From Hysterangium stoloniferum (lineage: Eukaryota > Basidiomycota > Agaricomycetes > Hysterangiales > Hysterangiaceae): a DNA stretch of 64,000 nt. A program made the translations under genes and the position numbers. The DNA lies in contig WHVD01000019.1 in NCBI GenBank assembly GCA_015178975.1, forward strand, positions 930,001 to 994,000, written 5' to 3'. Shown piece by piece: positions 35,287 to 46,286 of the stretch; within the stretch, counting starts at the first letter, position 1; each line of letters starts with the position of its first letter. The notes beneath the pieces were generated by a model. That model made no database searches. It was not told where the DNA came from and worked only from the letters and a program-made list of their open reading frames with translations.

Positions 35287-36330
35287 TGTTAAGTGCTGTG
35301 TCAGGAACTTATTCTGGAACTATCAGAAAGTGACTGGGAACTCGGGAACCTTCAGATAGGGTCAGGATGTTGGCTTCAGCTTACATATGTGCTGCACCCC
35401 TATGCAAACACTCAGAAAGTCCTTAATTTCAGAGATGGGATTTATGCCAGAAGATTATGGATGTTCTGAAGAGTTCCAAATATTGAGAGTACAGAAAGAA
35501 GTAAGGAATAAGAAACTAAGTCAATATCAGATCTAAGGTAAAGTACAAATTCATGGAACTAATATAAGTTCTCTCATTATTGTACTACAAACTAAGGAGG
35601 ATAACCCAAAACTTTAAAAATTATTTATCCACTAAAGTATATATATTTATATTGTTTGTTGTAAAATTAATATTTAATCAAATTCAGTTGATTAGGTATC
35701 ACTCTGAAGAATGCAAAAATATTAATATTAATCCTATATCTGACAAAATTTAGTCAAACAATCATCTGTTTATTATTCTTTTGGAATAAATTGCACAATG
35801 GGGATTGGTACCCCAGATAGTTCTGGTTAACTCTCTAAACCAACTAAATTTAAATTATATGAAATATATTTGAAAGTTTGCTTGTATACAAGAGAATACA
35901 TCATAACCCAAAGATTAAGTCATAACCCAAGTAATCTTGTGTAACTATGTCATTTGTGTGTATTTTAAAAAGGCATGCATATTTTAAAGATGAAATTTCA
36001 GGTAATTAAATATAAACTCATAGGATAAGTTGTCATGGCCAGAAGTAATAGACTCACTTAGAAAATATGAGGATTATTCAGTAAAATTTTGTATATTCAA
36101 TAAAGTGTGACCATCCTCCTAAGATCACAGTAAGATGGATTCAGGATGTATTCCAAAATGGGAATACAACAAGCAAATGAATGAATACTTATCAATGGAC
36201 AAGTTACCAAATGCAGAACAAGGATTGGGATCAGAAGTATGGGAACTTGAAATGTTCCATGGATGGAAGTTGGGTCAGAAGTTATGGATAATATTGGAGG
36301 ATTGAAGTATCTGGGAACAGGTCATAACAA
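35287..36330 (-). mobile_element. LTR F2 with TSD ATGTC, carrying a TIR element
   Basis: It starts TGTTAAGTGC and ends GGTCATAACA, with a perfect 5-bp duplication ATGTC (35282-35286 and 36331-36335). The U5 motif (TTGGCTTCAGCTTACATATG) is near 35370-35389. The 524-bp TIR element at 35596-36119 sits within it; without this the LTR is about 517 bp. A solo LTR. Confidence 0.85.
35596..36119 (+). mobile_element. Uninterrupted TIR element of the alpha/beta family, TSD TAA
   Basis: Ends GGAGGATAACCC and GTGACCATCCTCC, flanked by TAA (35593-35595 and 36120-36122). It is the simplest, non-nested member (524 bp) and serves as the reference for reading the nest at 33083-35006. AT-rich and without an ORF, so non-autonomous. 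Confidence 0.85.
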
Positions 36331-36579
36331 TGTCCCAAAGAGGGCCTAGAACTTGTTAAGGTTTGTCAGTTACATGTAAGACATCAGGTGATCTGGAAGG
36401 TAAGGTTCAAACACAAGGAGCCTATAAAAATTTGAAATTAATAAAATTCCTTCTTCTTCCATACCCCATCAACAATCCAATTGGGACCAAAATTCACACC
36501 TCAAAAACCACACACACCAGCCAAGCCCTCCACAGGCAACATGTACCAGGCCCCATTCTCAGCTGCTCAGCTACTTGAG

Positions 36580-37320
36580 CAGTGTGAAGTGTGAAGAACA
36601 GCAGTGGTGACATGAAGAAGAGCAAAAGAGGGCCAGGGAGGAGGAGGAGGAGCTGGAAAAGGAGTACTGGGCAGCATTTGCTGCAGAGAAGGAGGCAGAG
36701 GAGAAGAGGAAAAGGGAAGAGGAGGCAGCCCAGGTTGCCAGGGAATATGCCAAGGTGTCCACAATTGCTGCAAGTAAAGTAAGTATACATTTACTTTTAG
36801 AAGCCTTACTGACAGTCTCCTATTAGTGCAAAGCAGCAGAAGTGGAGTCTGAGTCCAAGGGGGAGCCAATGACACCTCAACAAAAGGTAAGTGGGTGGTC
36901 TGTGAGGATCTACATATATACTGACTAAAAATGACAGAAGGTGCAGAGGTTCTCTCCAGCCCAGTTGGAGTCAAAAATGACCCATGGTGTTCTGGTTGTA
37001 ATGACTGGAATGTGGACTGCTTCTGGAAGTTTGGTCAGGCCCCAGGCTGTTTCCCCTGCATGCACAAAAGCAAAGTGTTCCCTTGTGCAGGAGGCCATGG
37101 GGTCCAGGTCCCAGGAAGTGGGATGGCATGCAGAAAGGCTGGGGTCTTAGAAGAGGTTTTGGGGTGGGCATAGAGGCCCAGAATGTGTTGCTAGAAGAGA
37201 GCAACAATGTTCAGAAGACAATGGTGGGAGGTCCTCAGGATTTCTGTGGGGGAGATGAATCCAAAATATATATGGAGCCCATGGATAATGTGGCTATAGA
37301 GAGGACAATGGGCTAGGTTT
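36580..37320 (+). other. Opposite-strand accessory ORF region of a chromovirus fossil (copy 1)
   Basis: It contains a charged, coiled-coil-like stretch (EEEELEKEYWAAFAAEK, near 36640) and a Cys-rich block with the spacing CxxC-x5-C-x~10-C-x2-C (36970-37080), preceded by the shared NDPWCS.CNDWN sequence. A second copy with the same order lies at 48196-49024, also next to a chromodomain region on the other strand. Donor- and acceptor-like sites around 36778 and 36887 suggest it was a spliced gene. The function is unknown; the Cys pattern suggests zinc binding. Carried by an LTR element and treated as a fossil; it looks broken. Confidence 0.55.
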
Positions 37321-37329
37321 GAGTAGGTA

Positions 37330-37534
37330 TGCTGTATGAAAGTCAGTTATGACCTCTATGGCATTCCCAAGTTCTGTGACCAAAATCCAAGATGTTTCTT
37401 TATCTGTGCCCTTGTAACCTGCCCACTTCACCAAGTAGAGCAGTTTACAAGTGCATCAATGATTATCTATTTTTGAGTCCAAAATTTGTGAGATTTCAAA
37501 CTTAGGTTCTCCATCTATAATGACTGGAGGGGGC
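37330..37534 (-). mobile_element. Chromodomain-encoding end of a Ty3/gypsy chromovirus fossil
   Basis: Closely related by eye to 49208-49450, where the minus strand encodes a chromodomain-like sequence (KFEISQILD, LVKWVGYEGT, ETSWILA). It marks the 3' end of a chromovirus pol. It looks broken, with several breaks. Confidence 0.6.
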
Positions 37535-38019
37535 TGTTAGGACTGGGGAACTCACTGGGATCTGGAACCTATCCTATAGGTATTCAACTCTCTATATTGT
37601 ACAAACTACTCACCAGACTCTGACTAGACATTCTGGACCCCATTGTTCTCAATCCATCCTTGCCTGTTTGACAGCTGGTTCAGTCTGCCCCTTGTTTCCC
37701 AATCCATTTGACATCTGGTTTATTGTGTTATTGTATGCTTGTTATGTCTTTTTGTATGTATCTCTGAATCAGTAGTACAATAGTCCATAAGTCTTTATAG
37801 TCAAGTAGCTATCTGTACATACAATCCAATGAGAAAATTGACTAAGCATCTCTCCAGTAACTTGCCCCTGCATATTATTGGAACCCACAGGTTCTGCTCC
37901 TGTCTGAAGTTGGACCATGTGATCTTGTGAGGGTGCAGCACATAAGCTGAAGTCAATTCCTTCCCCAGACCTTCCACAGGTTTCCCTCAGAGACCCACCT
38001 GTAAGTCCCACACTTAACA
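37535..38019 (+). mobile_element. LTR G (Ty3/gypsy type), plus orientation
   Basis: Starts TGTTAGGACTGG and ends CACTTAACA (485 bp). It contains the sense U5 motif GTGCAGCACATAAGCTGAAG at 37934-37953. The flanks do not match, so it is not a clean solo LTR. The gypsy remnant on its right (38880-40440) has the same orientation, so this may be that element's 5' LTR. Confidence 0.65.
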
Positions 38020-38870
38020 GTATTTTCTGATCAGATCTTGCAGACTGTCTTGATCATGCCTCCAAGAAAGAAACCATCTGAACAACTGGAGCCCTCTACA
38101 CTCCAGTAACCACTTGTTTTGTACACCACCCAGACACCATGGATGAATCCCACTTTTAAGAAGTACCAGAGAATCCAGATGATTCCAATAATGAGGATGA
38201 GTCTGTGGACCCTGACAAGGGTAAAGGTGTCAAAAACCCCCAACTATGGAATGACCAACACCTTGAGGACCCCACTTCTGAAAGTTTAGCAGGTACTATA
38301 GATGTAAGGGGACAAGTTCACTAACAATAGATTCATCCTCAATGTTGCTGGCTACCATTCAATGGGTCTTTGACCAAGTCAATTGTTGAACACTCTTTGA
38401 CATTATGATTGTCGAGCACTCTTTGACTTCCTGATTGGGATCTTGTTCGCATTGGGTGGCCAAGGCCACATATAGGGGGGTGTCTCAGGTATTGTGCAGT
38501 AGTTGATAGGTTTGATCAGTTGTCCGACTTTTGTGTATTTAACTTGGTAGCAGGTAGAGGGCTCCTTAGATATTTTATCTTTGGATTCCCTCTACTAGGT
38601 GAGATGAGTTGTACTGCATCTGTACCCAGATAATATATTAATCTTTGGATTCTCTCTACTAGTGTCCCTACTTAGCCATAGCGTGGGTTAGTTTGAGCTA
38701 GAGAGTTGCCCTTACAATAGATAAATTTATGACTCACCTGCTTGAAGAATGAAAGAAGAAGGAGCAGGAATCTCTGTGGTCAAAATTCAACACTCTGGAA
38801 CCCTTTATGGGCTCCAATCCCAATAATCTGTCCACCTTCCTCATGCAGTGTCACTTTAACTTCTGTGATC
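38020..38870. other. Degraded retroelement interior, no gene seen
   Basis: Lies between LTR G and the reverse-transcriptase remnant. It has short scraps in gag-like composition but nothing assignable. TCTTTGGATTCCCTCTACTAG recurs with a small change about 70 bp apart (38579 and 38644). Confidence 0.35.
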
Positions 38871-38879
38871 AACCTGCTG

Positions 38880-40445
38880 CATTTTCCACAGACTCCCAAC
38901 AAGTCAACTACACAGACTCTTACACTTGATGTATGCATCATTGTTTATTTGGACAACATCCTTATCTACTCCAAGGACCCCACATCACATGACAAACAGG
39001 TCCACAAGATTCTCCAGAGACTCCTGCAACATGGACATTTTGCAAATGGTAAAAAATGTACTTTTGACATGGACTCCATGGAATATTTAGGTTTCATTAT
39101 GGGATCTAATGGACTCTGGACGGACAAAGCCAAAGTACAAGTCATCAAAGATTGGCCAGAACCCAAAAGGTTAAAGACATATAATCTTTCCTCAGCTTTG
39201 CCAATTTTTACTGGTGATGCTTTGACTAGACAATGGGACATCTATCCCAAAGAGGGGAGTAATGACTATGCCATGGTAAACCTGCACAACTTGAAACCCA
39301 TTTTCACAAACCAGCAACTTACCACATCGGTCCATGCTACATAGGTTGGAGGTTGTGGGTTGAGAGGTCGGGGAGTCGAGATAAATAAGTCAGAGGTTGA
39401 GTGATAGATGCATCAGAGCCCGTGGGCTCCAACTAGTGAGAGTGGTGTAATTCAAAGAGGAGTTTAGAGTGGAAAATGTACTAGATTACTGGAGGGAATC
39501 TAAGCTGATTTTCTGACTGGATTGTATGTACAACATCTGCCAGACTATATAGACTGTGGAATGAATAACATACCAAATCCAGTAATAATGAAACAAAACT
39601 AGCAAAACATAAAACGGGATAAGTAAACACCAAATTTGGTGTTAGGAATGGGTGGAATGGAGTGGTGTCTGAATTGTGACAAATCATAAACCATAATGGG
39701 AAATGGAGTGGGAGTGGAGTCTGAATTGTGACAGGTCATTGACTAAAATGGGAATGGGGCTCAGTTAGAGGGATGACAAGTTTTTCAAGTGGGGTCCAGT
39801 GACTGATGTGTGGGACGAGGTCAGACATACATAAACAGGGATGGAGTCTGGTGGGAATTCTGGTAAACTGACAATTGGTGTGTATAGGGTGTGGGTGCAT
39901 ATAGGTTAGTGCCTGGAGTCCAGCAGGAATTCCAGTCATAACATTGGCCCAGACTCCGAGACTTCATTAAGCACTATTGTAAATCTTGCATTACTTGTTT
40001 ACACTCCAATTCACAGCATCACAAGCCATATGGCCTTCTGAAGCAACTCCTGGTACCAGAATACCCGTGGAATTCCATTTCCATGGATTTCATTGAATAC
40101 CTACCAGACTCTGAAGGTTTTTCTGCAATCCTAGTTGTTGTTGACAGATTCTCCAAGCAAGGTATTTTGATCCCCACATATGATACCATTACATCTGTGC
40201 AGTTAGTAGAACCTTTCACTATCCATGTATTTTCCAAGCATGGAGTCCCATCCTACATAATTTCTGATTGAGGTATCTCACTTCTTTAGATATATTGCAA
40301 CTACCAACAGGACAACTGGAAATCCCTGTTACCCCTTGCAGAATTTATATACAACAACACACCATCTGCCACCACTGGTGTACCCCCTTTTTTTTGTAAA
40401 TAAAGGCTATAATCCCAATATTTTGATACATCCAGAACAGAACCT
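38880..40445 (+). mobile_element. Ty3/gypsy chromovirus fossil (RT and integrase parts), split by LTR B4
   Basis: The left part has the RT core (VYLDNILIYS, LGFIMGSNGLW; 38925-39170). The right part (39950-40440) has integrase core pieces (SMDFIEYLPDSEGF, VVVDRFSKQGI) close to those of the element at 49200-53027. LTR B4 lies between. The element is broken in several places; large internal parts are missing. Confidence 0.75.
39345..39943 (-). mobile_element. LTR B4, partial family-B LTR inside the gypsy remnant
   Basis: It begins inside the family-B sequence (GGTTGTGGGTTGAGAGGTC), lacks the U5 end, and finishes with CAGTCATAACA at 39943. It is therefore a truncated LTR at a rearrangement junction, not a clean insertion. 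Confidence 0.75.
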
Positions 40446-40446
40446 T

Positions 40447-40633
40447 GCCTCTGTTAGAAAAGTAACCCTAATGACAATATAACTCAGTCTCGTGTATCAT
40501 ACAATGGACTAATATATTTTATGTACCTAATGACAATATAACTAATAAACAATTATTAGTTACAATGTGTGTGAATATATAATGATCTTTACTCACCTCA
40601 GTCTTGTGTATCATACAATGGACTGAGGTGATA
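40447..40633. repeat. Copia-leader-like segment with hairpins
   Basis: GTAACCCTAATGACAATATAACTCAGT is shared (as shorter blocks) with 57020-57050 next to the copia fossil. The hairpin TCACCTCAGTC..GACTGAGGTGA lies at 40593-40632. The matching sequence continues after LTR B3, at 41533-41560, so B3 interrupted this segment. A shorter internal copy lies at 40480-40500. Confidence 0.6.
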
Positions 40634-41532
40634 TGTTAAGGGTGTGTACATGGAGTGTTTCCAGAGGAACCCATGGGAAAGCCGGTAGGACTTGGCTTCA
40701 GCTTATAGGCTATGCCCTCATGAGATTGTGTTGTCCAATTTCAAACAAGTGGATGGGAATCCCAGGGAGTCTGGGCAGAGTTTGTGGGTTGAGAGGTCAT
40801 GGGTTGAGAGGTCAGGGAGTCGAGATAGATAAGTCAGAGGTTGAGTGATAGATGCGTCAGAGCCCATGGGCTCCGACTAGTGAGAGCGGTGTAATTCAAA
40901 GAGGAGTTTAGAGCAGAAAATGTACTAAGATTACTGGGGAGAATCTAAGCTGATTATTTGACTGGATTGTATGTACAACATCTGCCAGACTATATGTATA
41001 GACTGTGGAATGAATAACATACCAAATCCAGTAATAATGAAAACAAAACTAGCAAACATAAAACGAGATAAGTAAACACCAAACTTGGTGTTAGGAACGG
41101 GACAGAACAGAGTGGAGTCCGAATTGTGACAGGTCATGAAACCATAATGGGAACAGAGTGGGAGCAGAGTCTGAATTGTGACAGGTCATTTGACTATAAC
41201 AGGAATGGGGCTCAGTTAGAGGGATGACGGGTTTTCTGAGTGGGGTCCAGTGACTGATGCATGGGACAGAGTCAGACATAGATAGGGATGGAGTCCAGTG
41301 GGTATTCCAGTGATTCATACATGAAGTAATGAAGTCGAATGTGGACAAGTCTGATGTACAGAGTCCAGTGTGAATTCTGGTAAACTGACAATTGGTGCAT
41401 ATAGGGTGTGGGTGCGTATAAGTTAGTGCCTGGAGTCCGGCAGGAATTCTGGTCAACTGACAATTGGTGCATATAGGGTGCAGGTGCATATAAGTTAGTG
41501 CCTGGAGTCCGGCGGGAATTCTGGTTGTAACA
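40634..41532 (-). mobile_element. Solo LTR B3 (family B) with TSD TGATA
   Basis: It begins TGTTAAGGGTG and ends GGTTGTAACA (899 bp), with a perfect duplication TGATA (40629-40633 and 41533-41537). The empty site can be read at 57074-57080 in a related segment. The U5 motif is at 40688-40715. An internal duplication around 41395-41500 (AACTGACAATTGGTGCATAT twice) explains the extra length relative to B1. Confidence 0.9.
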
Positions 41533-41564
41533 TGATACCACTTTCATTCTCCAGCTTATATATA

Positions 41565-42702
41565 CAGTGGGGGACAAAACTGTTCCAATGATTTTTTATA
41601 TGTCAAAGAATGTTGAATAACTCAATGAGTACTTGACCAATTGACCTGAAATTTTTAATTTAGGTAGTCATATATGTTGGCTATATACCCTTAGAGTTCT
41701 ATGACATAAGCATTATTTTTCATCAAACTATAAATCAAATACTAATGCAATCTCATTGGAACAGTTTTGTCCCTGTCACATGATTAGCACATAACCTTAT
41801 TGATTATCCACAAATAAATGCAAATAAAATCATGTGAACTGTTCAAATTGTGTATATATACAACTGTTCACTTCTCCAAGTGATAACATCCCAACAACCC
41901 ATCAGTTTACATCATGAGAGCTCTCACTCCTGCTCAACTTGATCATGTTCTTACTCTACTTGACAAGGGCAAGTCTGCACATGAAGTAGCTACTACCACT
42001 GGTTGTTCTGTCTCTACTATATCCAGAATTCACTCTAAACATTCTTCCTCCCTCTCCAAAGCAGCTGGAGGTCGTCCACACAAACCTTCCCCCTCTGATA
42101 CCCATTACATCATCCAAGAAATCTTCCCAGAAGATTGACCATACCACTCAGGCCTCTAAAGTCCTACAAGATATGAGTGGGGAGTCTATCTCTGCAAGAA
42201 CAATTCATAGGGAACTCAAGAAAGCTGGAATGAGGGCTGTGGTGAAGAGGAAAAGGCCTAAACTCACAAAAAGGCATAGAAGGGAGAGGCTGGACTTTGC
42301 ATTGGCACACAAGAACTGGTCTCTGGAGGACTGGAAGAGGGTTGTTTTGTCAGATGAGACTAAAATCAATTGTTTGGGGTCAAATGTGAGGAAGTGAGTG
42401 TGGAAAAAAGCAGGAGAGGGGCTCAGTGATAGGCTGGTTGAGGGCACAGTCAAGTTTGGAGGGGGGAATCTGATGTTGTGGGGTTGTATGTTCTGGGAAG
42501 GACCAGGATATGCCACCAAGATTGATGGGAGGATGGATGCTGAACTTTATGTTAGCATTTTGAAGGATGAACTTCAAGAATCTCTCAAGCATTACAAGAA
42601 GAAGACTGGGATATTGTCTTTCAGCAAGACAATGCTCCCAACACAAGAGCAAGAAGGCCACCAATTGGCTTAATGGCAGTGATTTTGATGTCATGATGTG
42701 GC
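41565..42702 (+). mobile_element. Tc1/mariner-like transposon copy 1 (3'-truncated)
   Basis: The left end CAGTGGGGGACAAAACTGTT follows TA, and an inverted copy of this end lies about 190 bp inside (41753-41776). A transposase gene starts at 41914 (MRALTPAQLDHVLTLLDKGK) with a helix-turn-helix N-terminus, then WSLEDWKRVVLSDETKIN with the first catalytic Asp. Compared with copy 2 (46965-48195) it has a 2-nt deletion near 42120 and a Trp-to-stop change near 42396. It stops at about 42702 where the next transposon begins; the right terminal repeat is absent. Non-functional. Confidence 0.85.
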
Positions 42703-42705
42703 CCC

Positions 42706-44543
42706 CAGTATATAGCTAAACATGTGTAGAATCAGTGTCTAAAATATTATTATGTAATATACATTTTTGGGTATGCTAAAAATAGTTTATTCAGGCCTGC
42801 TCATTGAAAAGGTTTTGATGCTGATGATTATGATGCAATATACATATGCTATATTAACTGGCCAAATCACATGATTTTGTTGATTGTATTCAACATGGTC
42901 ATGTGACTTGCTGATTTATAGTCAATTCTGACATTCCTAGCTCTTTTCATTACCAGCAATCCATCATGCACTCCATCACACCTGATCAGCAGCAATACAT
43001 TATCTCCCAGCTTGAAGATGGCCATTCCACTCCATACATTGCCTCAATAATTGGTATTAGCATTAGTACTATCTCCAGACTTCGCTCTAAATACCTTCCT
43101 ACCCTCCCAAAATCAACTGGAGGTCATCCCAAGAAGCTCTCTCCCACCAACATTCATCATGCAGTCCACTTGGTCATCTCTGGAAAGGCTGAAACTGCAG
43201 CTGACATAGCCAAACACTTCAGACCATCACCAACAACTCTATCTCAGCTCATACAGTTTGGAGGAGCTTGAAGAGTGCAGGGATGAAAGCAGTTGTGAAG
43301 AAGATGAAGCCACTTTTGTCCAAGAGACACATGAAGGAGAGGCTTGACTTTGCTTTGGCCCACCAGTATTGGACTTTAGATGACTGGAGGAGGGTTATAT
43401 GGTCTGATGAGACTAAAATAAATCACCTTGGATCAGATGGGAGGAAGTGGGCATGGAAAAAGACTGGGGAAGGCCTGAATGAGAGGCTAGTTCAAGGAAC
43501 AGTGAAGTTTGGTGGAGAGTCTGTCATGGTTTGGGGGTGCTTCATGTGGGAGGGTGTGGAATATGCCACCAGGATTGAGGATAGAATGGATGGGGAACTT
43601 TACAGGAGCATCTTGGATGAAGACCTCCAAAACAGCATCAGGTATTACCAGTTGGACCCTGCTAAAATCATCTTGCAGCAGGATAATGATCCAAAACATA
43701 CCTGCAAAAAGGCAAAGGAATGGTTTGAAAATAATGGAATGACTGTCTTACCATGGCCTGCCCAATCTCCAGACCTCAATCCAATTGAGCATCTATGGGA
43801 TTACTTGAAGAGAAAGCTGGGACAGTATGCCACTGCACCAAGTGGGATTCTGGAGTTGTGGGAGAGGATAGAGAAGGAGTGGGAAGATATACCAGCTTCT
43901 GAGTGTCAGAAGTTAATTGAAAGCATGCCAAGAAGGATTGAGGCAGTCATAAATCCACCATCGTCTTGCTGTATGGACATCGACAAATCCGATCCAGCAA
44001 GGAAACTTGCTGGCCTCGGTACTCGCTCCCAACCGTATACTACCCACCACTGGGTCACCAAGATTCTCAGAGTTCGATGCACGTGTAGGTCAGCACAAAT
44101 CGACTATCTTATCACTCCCTTTGGACCAGGCTCAGTAGTAGACTCCTAATCAGTAATTCTGGATGGGCAAAACGGTCGGGGTAGCGGTATCCCCCTGATG
44201 AGAGCTCTCGTCGGCTCAAAACCATTACTATCCCATTTCCCCTAGCCACCCTCTACACTAGCTGACAAAGTTCTATCTTCGGAGACAACTGTTTGCGGTG
44301 AGTGATAAGGTGGTGGTCCGCCCAGCGGCGCTCTGGTGGATGCTGGTGACCATTGCGTTGTCATGGTCACCTGGCTAAGGCCAAGGAAGGGTATACCAAG
44401 TATTAAAATATAGCATATATTGCATCATAATCATCGACATCAAAACCTTTTCAATGAGCAGGCCTGAATAAACTATTTTTAGCATACCCAAAAATGGATA
44501 TTACGTAATAATATTCTAGACACTGATTCTACATACAAGGCTG
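42706..44543 (+). mobile_element. Tc1/mariner-like transposon with ~135-bp terminal inverted repeats
   Basis: Long inverted repeats pair 42721-42855 with 44405-44537 (shared GTAGAATCAGTGTCTA, TTTTTGGGTATGCTAAAAAT, CAGGCCTGCTCATTGAAAAG). The transposase is in two frames: 42966-43271 (MHSITPDQQQYIISQLEDGH, helix-turn-helix) and 43268-44149; one extra nucleotide near 43240 shifts the frame. The second part keeps the DDE-type triad: WSDETKINHLGSD, LQQDNDPKHT and SPDLNPIEHLWD. Its 3' end is interrupted by a foreign insert at about 43950-44380, after which GTATACCAAGTATTAA restores the expected C-terminus. The outer ends are not flanked by an obvious TA pair, so boundaries are approximate. Confidence 0.8.
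43950..44380 (+). mobile_element. SINE-like insert with hammerhead-ribozyme-like fold in a Tc1 transposase gene
   Basis: GC-richer insert between the transposase codons ending AGTCATAAA and the resumption GGCCAAGGAAGGGTATACC. It has an A-box-like TGGCCTCGGTACTCG (44011) and a B-box-like GAGTTCGATGC (44070), spaced like a pol III internal promoter. At 44174-44223 it has GGTC, a GGGG/CCCC hairpin, CTGATGA, a GAGC/GCTC hairpin, and AAAACC that can pair with GGT. This is the order of a type-III hammerhead ribozyme with a GUC cleavage triplet; one position of the second core box departs from consensus. No clear target duplication was found and no other copy lies in the window. It could be a SINE or retrozyme-like element; the ribozyme is inferred from sequence only. 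Confidence 0.5.
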
Positions 44544-44715
44544 TGACCCATGGGGGGCAAGCCCCCACCATGCTACCATCCCACAACTTTACTCGGTTAC
44601 TTCGTGACCTGGTGAATCAATAATAATGTCTTTGAACACTACATCAGCATCTGATTCAGAGACTTATTTTAAAGTGATTAAATTTTGCATTATTTAGAAT
44701 TATATATGTACATTA
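44544..44715. other. Spacer with a strong GC hairpin between two Tc1-like elements
   Basis: The sequence CATGGGGGGCAAGCCCCCAC forms a near-perfect hairpin at 44551-44575. A tract AATCAATAATAATG follows at 44609-44622. No gene is present. The hairpin and simple tail could be a scrap of another non-autonomous element. Confidence 0.35.
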
Positions 44716-46083
44716 CAGTGACTCAAAAAACCCTTCACATGTTGTGTACTTCAGACTTATATCCCTGATAACTCAAAGAATAAAAATGCAAAAATATCAA
44801 GAATCTTTGTGAATATGCTCTATCATATCTAGATTACAGAAATATGGTGCCATTACATAAGCTCCAAATATGGAAATATTACAAATATTTATATACAAAA
44901 GACTCATGCAAAGGGTTTTCTTGCTAGCACCTTTGATGACTATAAATGCTTATAGTCATGTGACCTTGTTGATTGTTTACCTCCAATTAGATTCATATCA
45001 ACAAAATCATGTGATGTCACATGACCATGTTGTACTGGAGTATAAATATATCACCTTTAGCAACTAGTAATACCCCAATTCCCAAGATGTGCACTTTGTC
45101 TCTTGCCAGCCAGAATCATATCCTCTCACTGCTTGATGCTGGGAATTCAGCTAGCCACATTGCAGTTTATACTGGTCATAGCATTGGCACAGTCTTCAAG
45201 CTTTGCTCTAAGCATTGTTCTCATCTCCCTAAGTCCATTGGTGGTCATCCCCCAAAGCTTTCTCCTACCAACATTCACTATGCACAGTGTCTCATCAGCT
45301 CTGGCAGGGCTGACACTGCTGTTAATGTGACCAAAGCCCTTAGTAATCTCACCAACCAATCCATTTCTACCCAAACTGTGTGCAATCATCTCAAGATGGT
45401 TGGGATGAAGGCTGTGATGAAGAAGAAAAAGCCCCTTCTTAGCAAGAAGCAAAGGATGGACTTTGCTATAGCACATCAGCATTGGACTGTTGAGGACTGG
45501 AAGAAGGTGGTGTGGTCTGATGAAACCAAAATCAACAGGTTGGGGTCAGATGGGAGGAAGTGGGAGGGCTTGAGTAACAGGCTGGTTCAGGAAACTCAGA
45601 AGTTTGGAGGAGGATCTGTGATGGTATGGAGGTGCATGCTGTGGGAAGGACCTGGGTATGTTTGCAAGGTAGATGGGAGGATGGATGGAGACCTTTATCT
45701 CAAGATTATGGAGGAGGACCTTCAAGCCAGCCTCAACTATTATGGAAAATCTGTGGATGATGTCATCTTCCAGCAAGATAATGACCCCAAGCATACTTGC
45801 AAGAAGGCCCAGACTTGGTTTCAAAATAATAATTTCAATGTCCTCCCATGGCCAGTACAGTCTCCAGACCTCAACCCCATTCAACACTTTTGGGATCATA
45901 TCAAGAGGAGGCTGGGGGAGTATGAGGTTGAACCAAAAGGGATACTGGAGTTGTGGGAAAGGGTGGAGGAGGAGTGGGACAAGATTGATGCAGAGGTGTG
46001 TCAGAATTTGATTGAGAGTATGCCTAGAACGATTGCAGCTGTGTTGAAGGCAAAGGGTGACTATACCAAGTACTGAATATAAG
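44716..46083 (+). mobile_element. Tc1/mariner-like transposon with a nearly full transposase ORF
   Basis: The left end CAGTGACTCAAAAAACCC follows TTA at 44716, with an inverted partial copy about 190 bp inside (44905-44927). The transposase reads open from 45087 (MCTLSLASQNHILSLLD; an in-frame ATG at 45021 is less likely) to 46076, about 329 residues. It has a helix-turn-helix N-terminus, WSDETKINRLGSD (first Asp), FQQDNDPKHT (second Asp), then SPDLNPIQHFWD where the third catalytic Glu is Gln. A small in-frame gap follows GRKW. So the ORF is open but the enzyme should be inactive. The right end is missing: LTR A5 starts at 46084. Confidence 0.88.
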
Positions 46084-46280
46084 TGTGAAGAACAGAAAAC
46101 TGACTGATGTTGGAAGACCAATGGGGACCGAACAGAAGGACTTGGCTTCAGCTTATGTGCTGTGCCCTCGCAAGTTACTGTCGGGTGTCCTTAAATTTCG
46201 GGCAGGTGGAAAACTAAGTCCTATCAAATAATCCTCTCGGTAAGTCACCGATCGGAAACCAAAGGATAGTTGGTGGTTGT
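46084..46280 (-). mobile_element. LTR A5, truncated family-A LTR
   Basis: It starts TGTGAAGAACAG, carries the U5 motif at 46137-46166 and CCTTAAATTTCGGGCAGG as in other family-A LTRs, and stops within about 200 bp where LTR B6 begins. It is a fragment at the junction of two other elements. Confidence 0.8.
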
Positions 46281-46286
46281 AGGGTC

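Noticed and set aside
44551-44575. GC-rich hairpin as a transcription terminator
   Set aside because: Rho-independent terminators are a bacterial feature; in this nuclear fungal DNA a hairpin plus short T/A tract has no such meaning.
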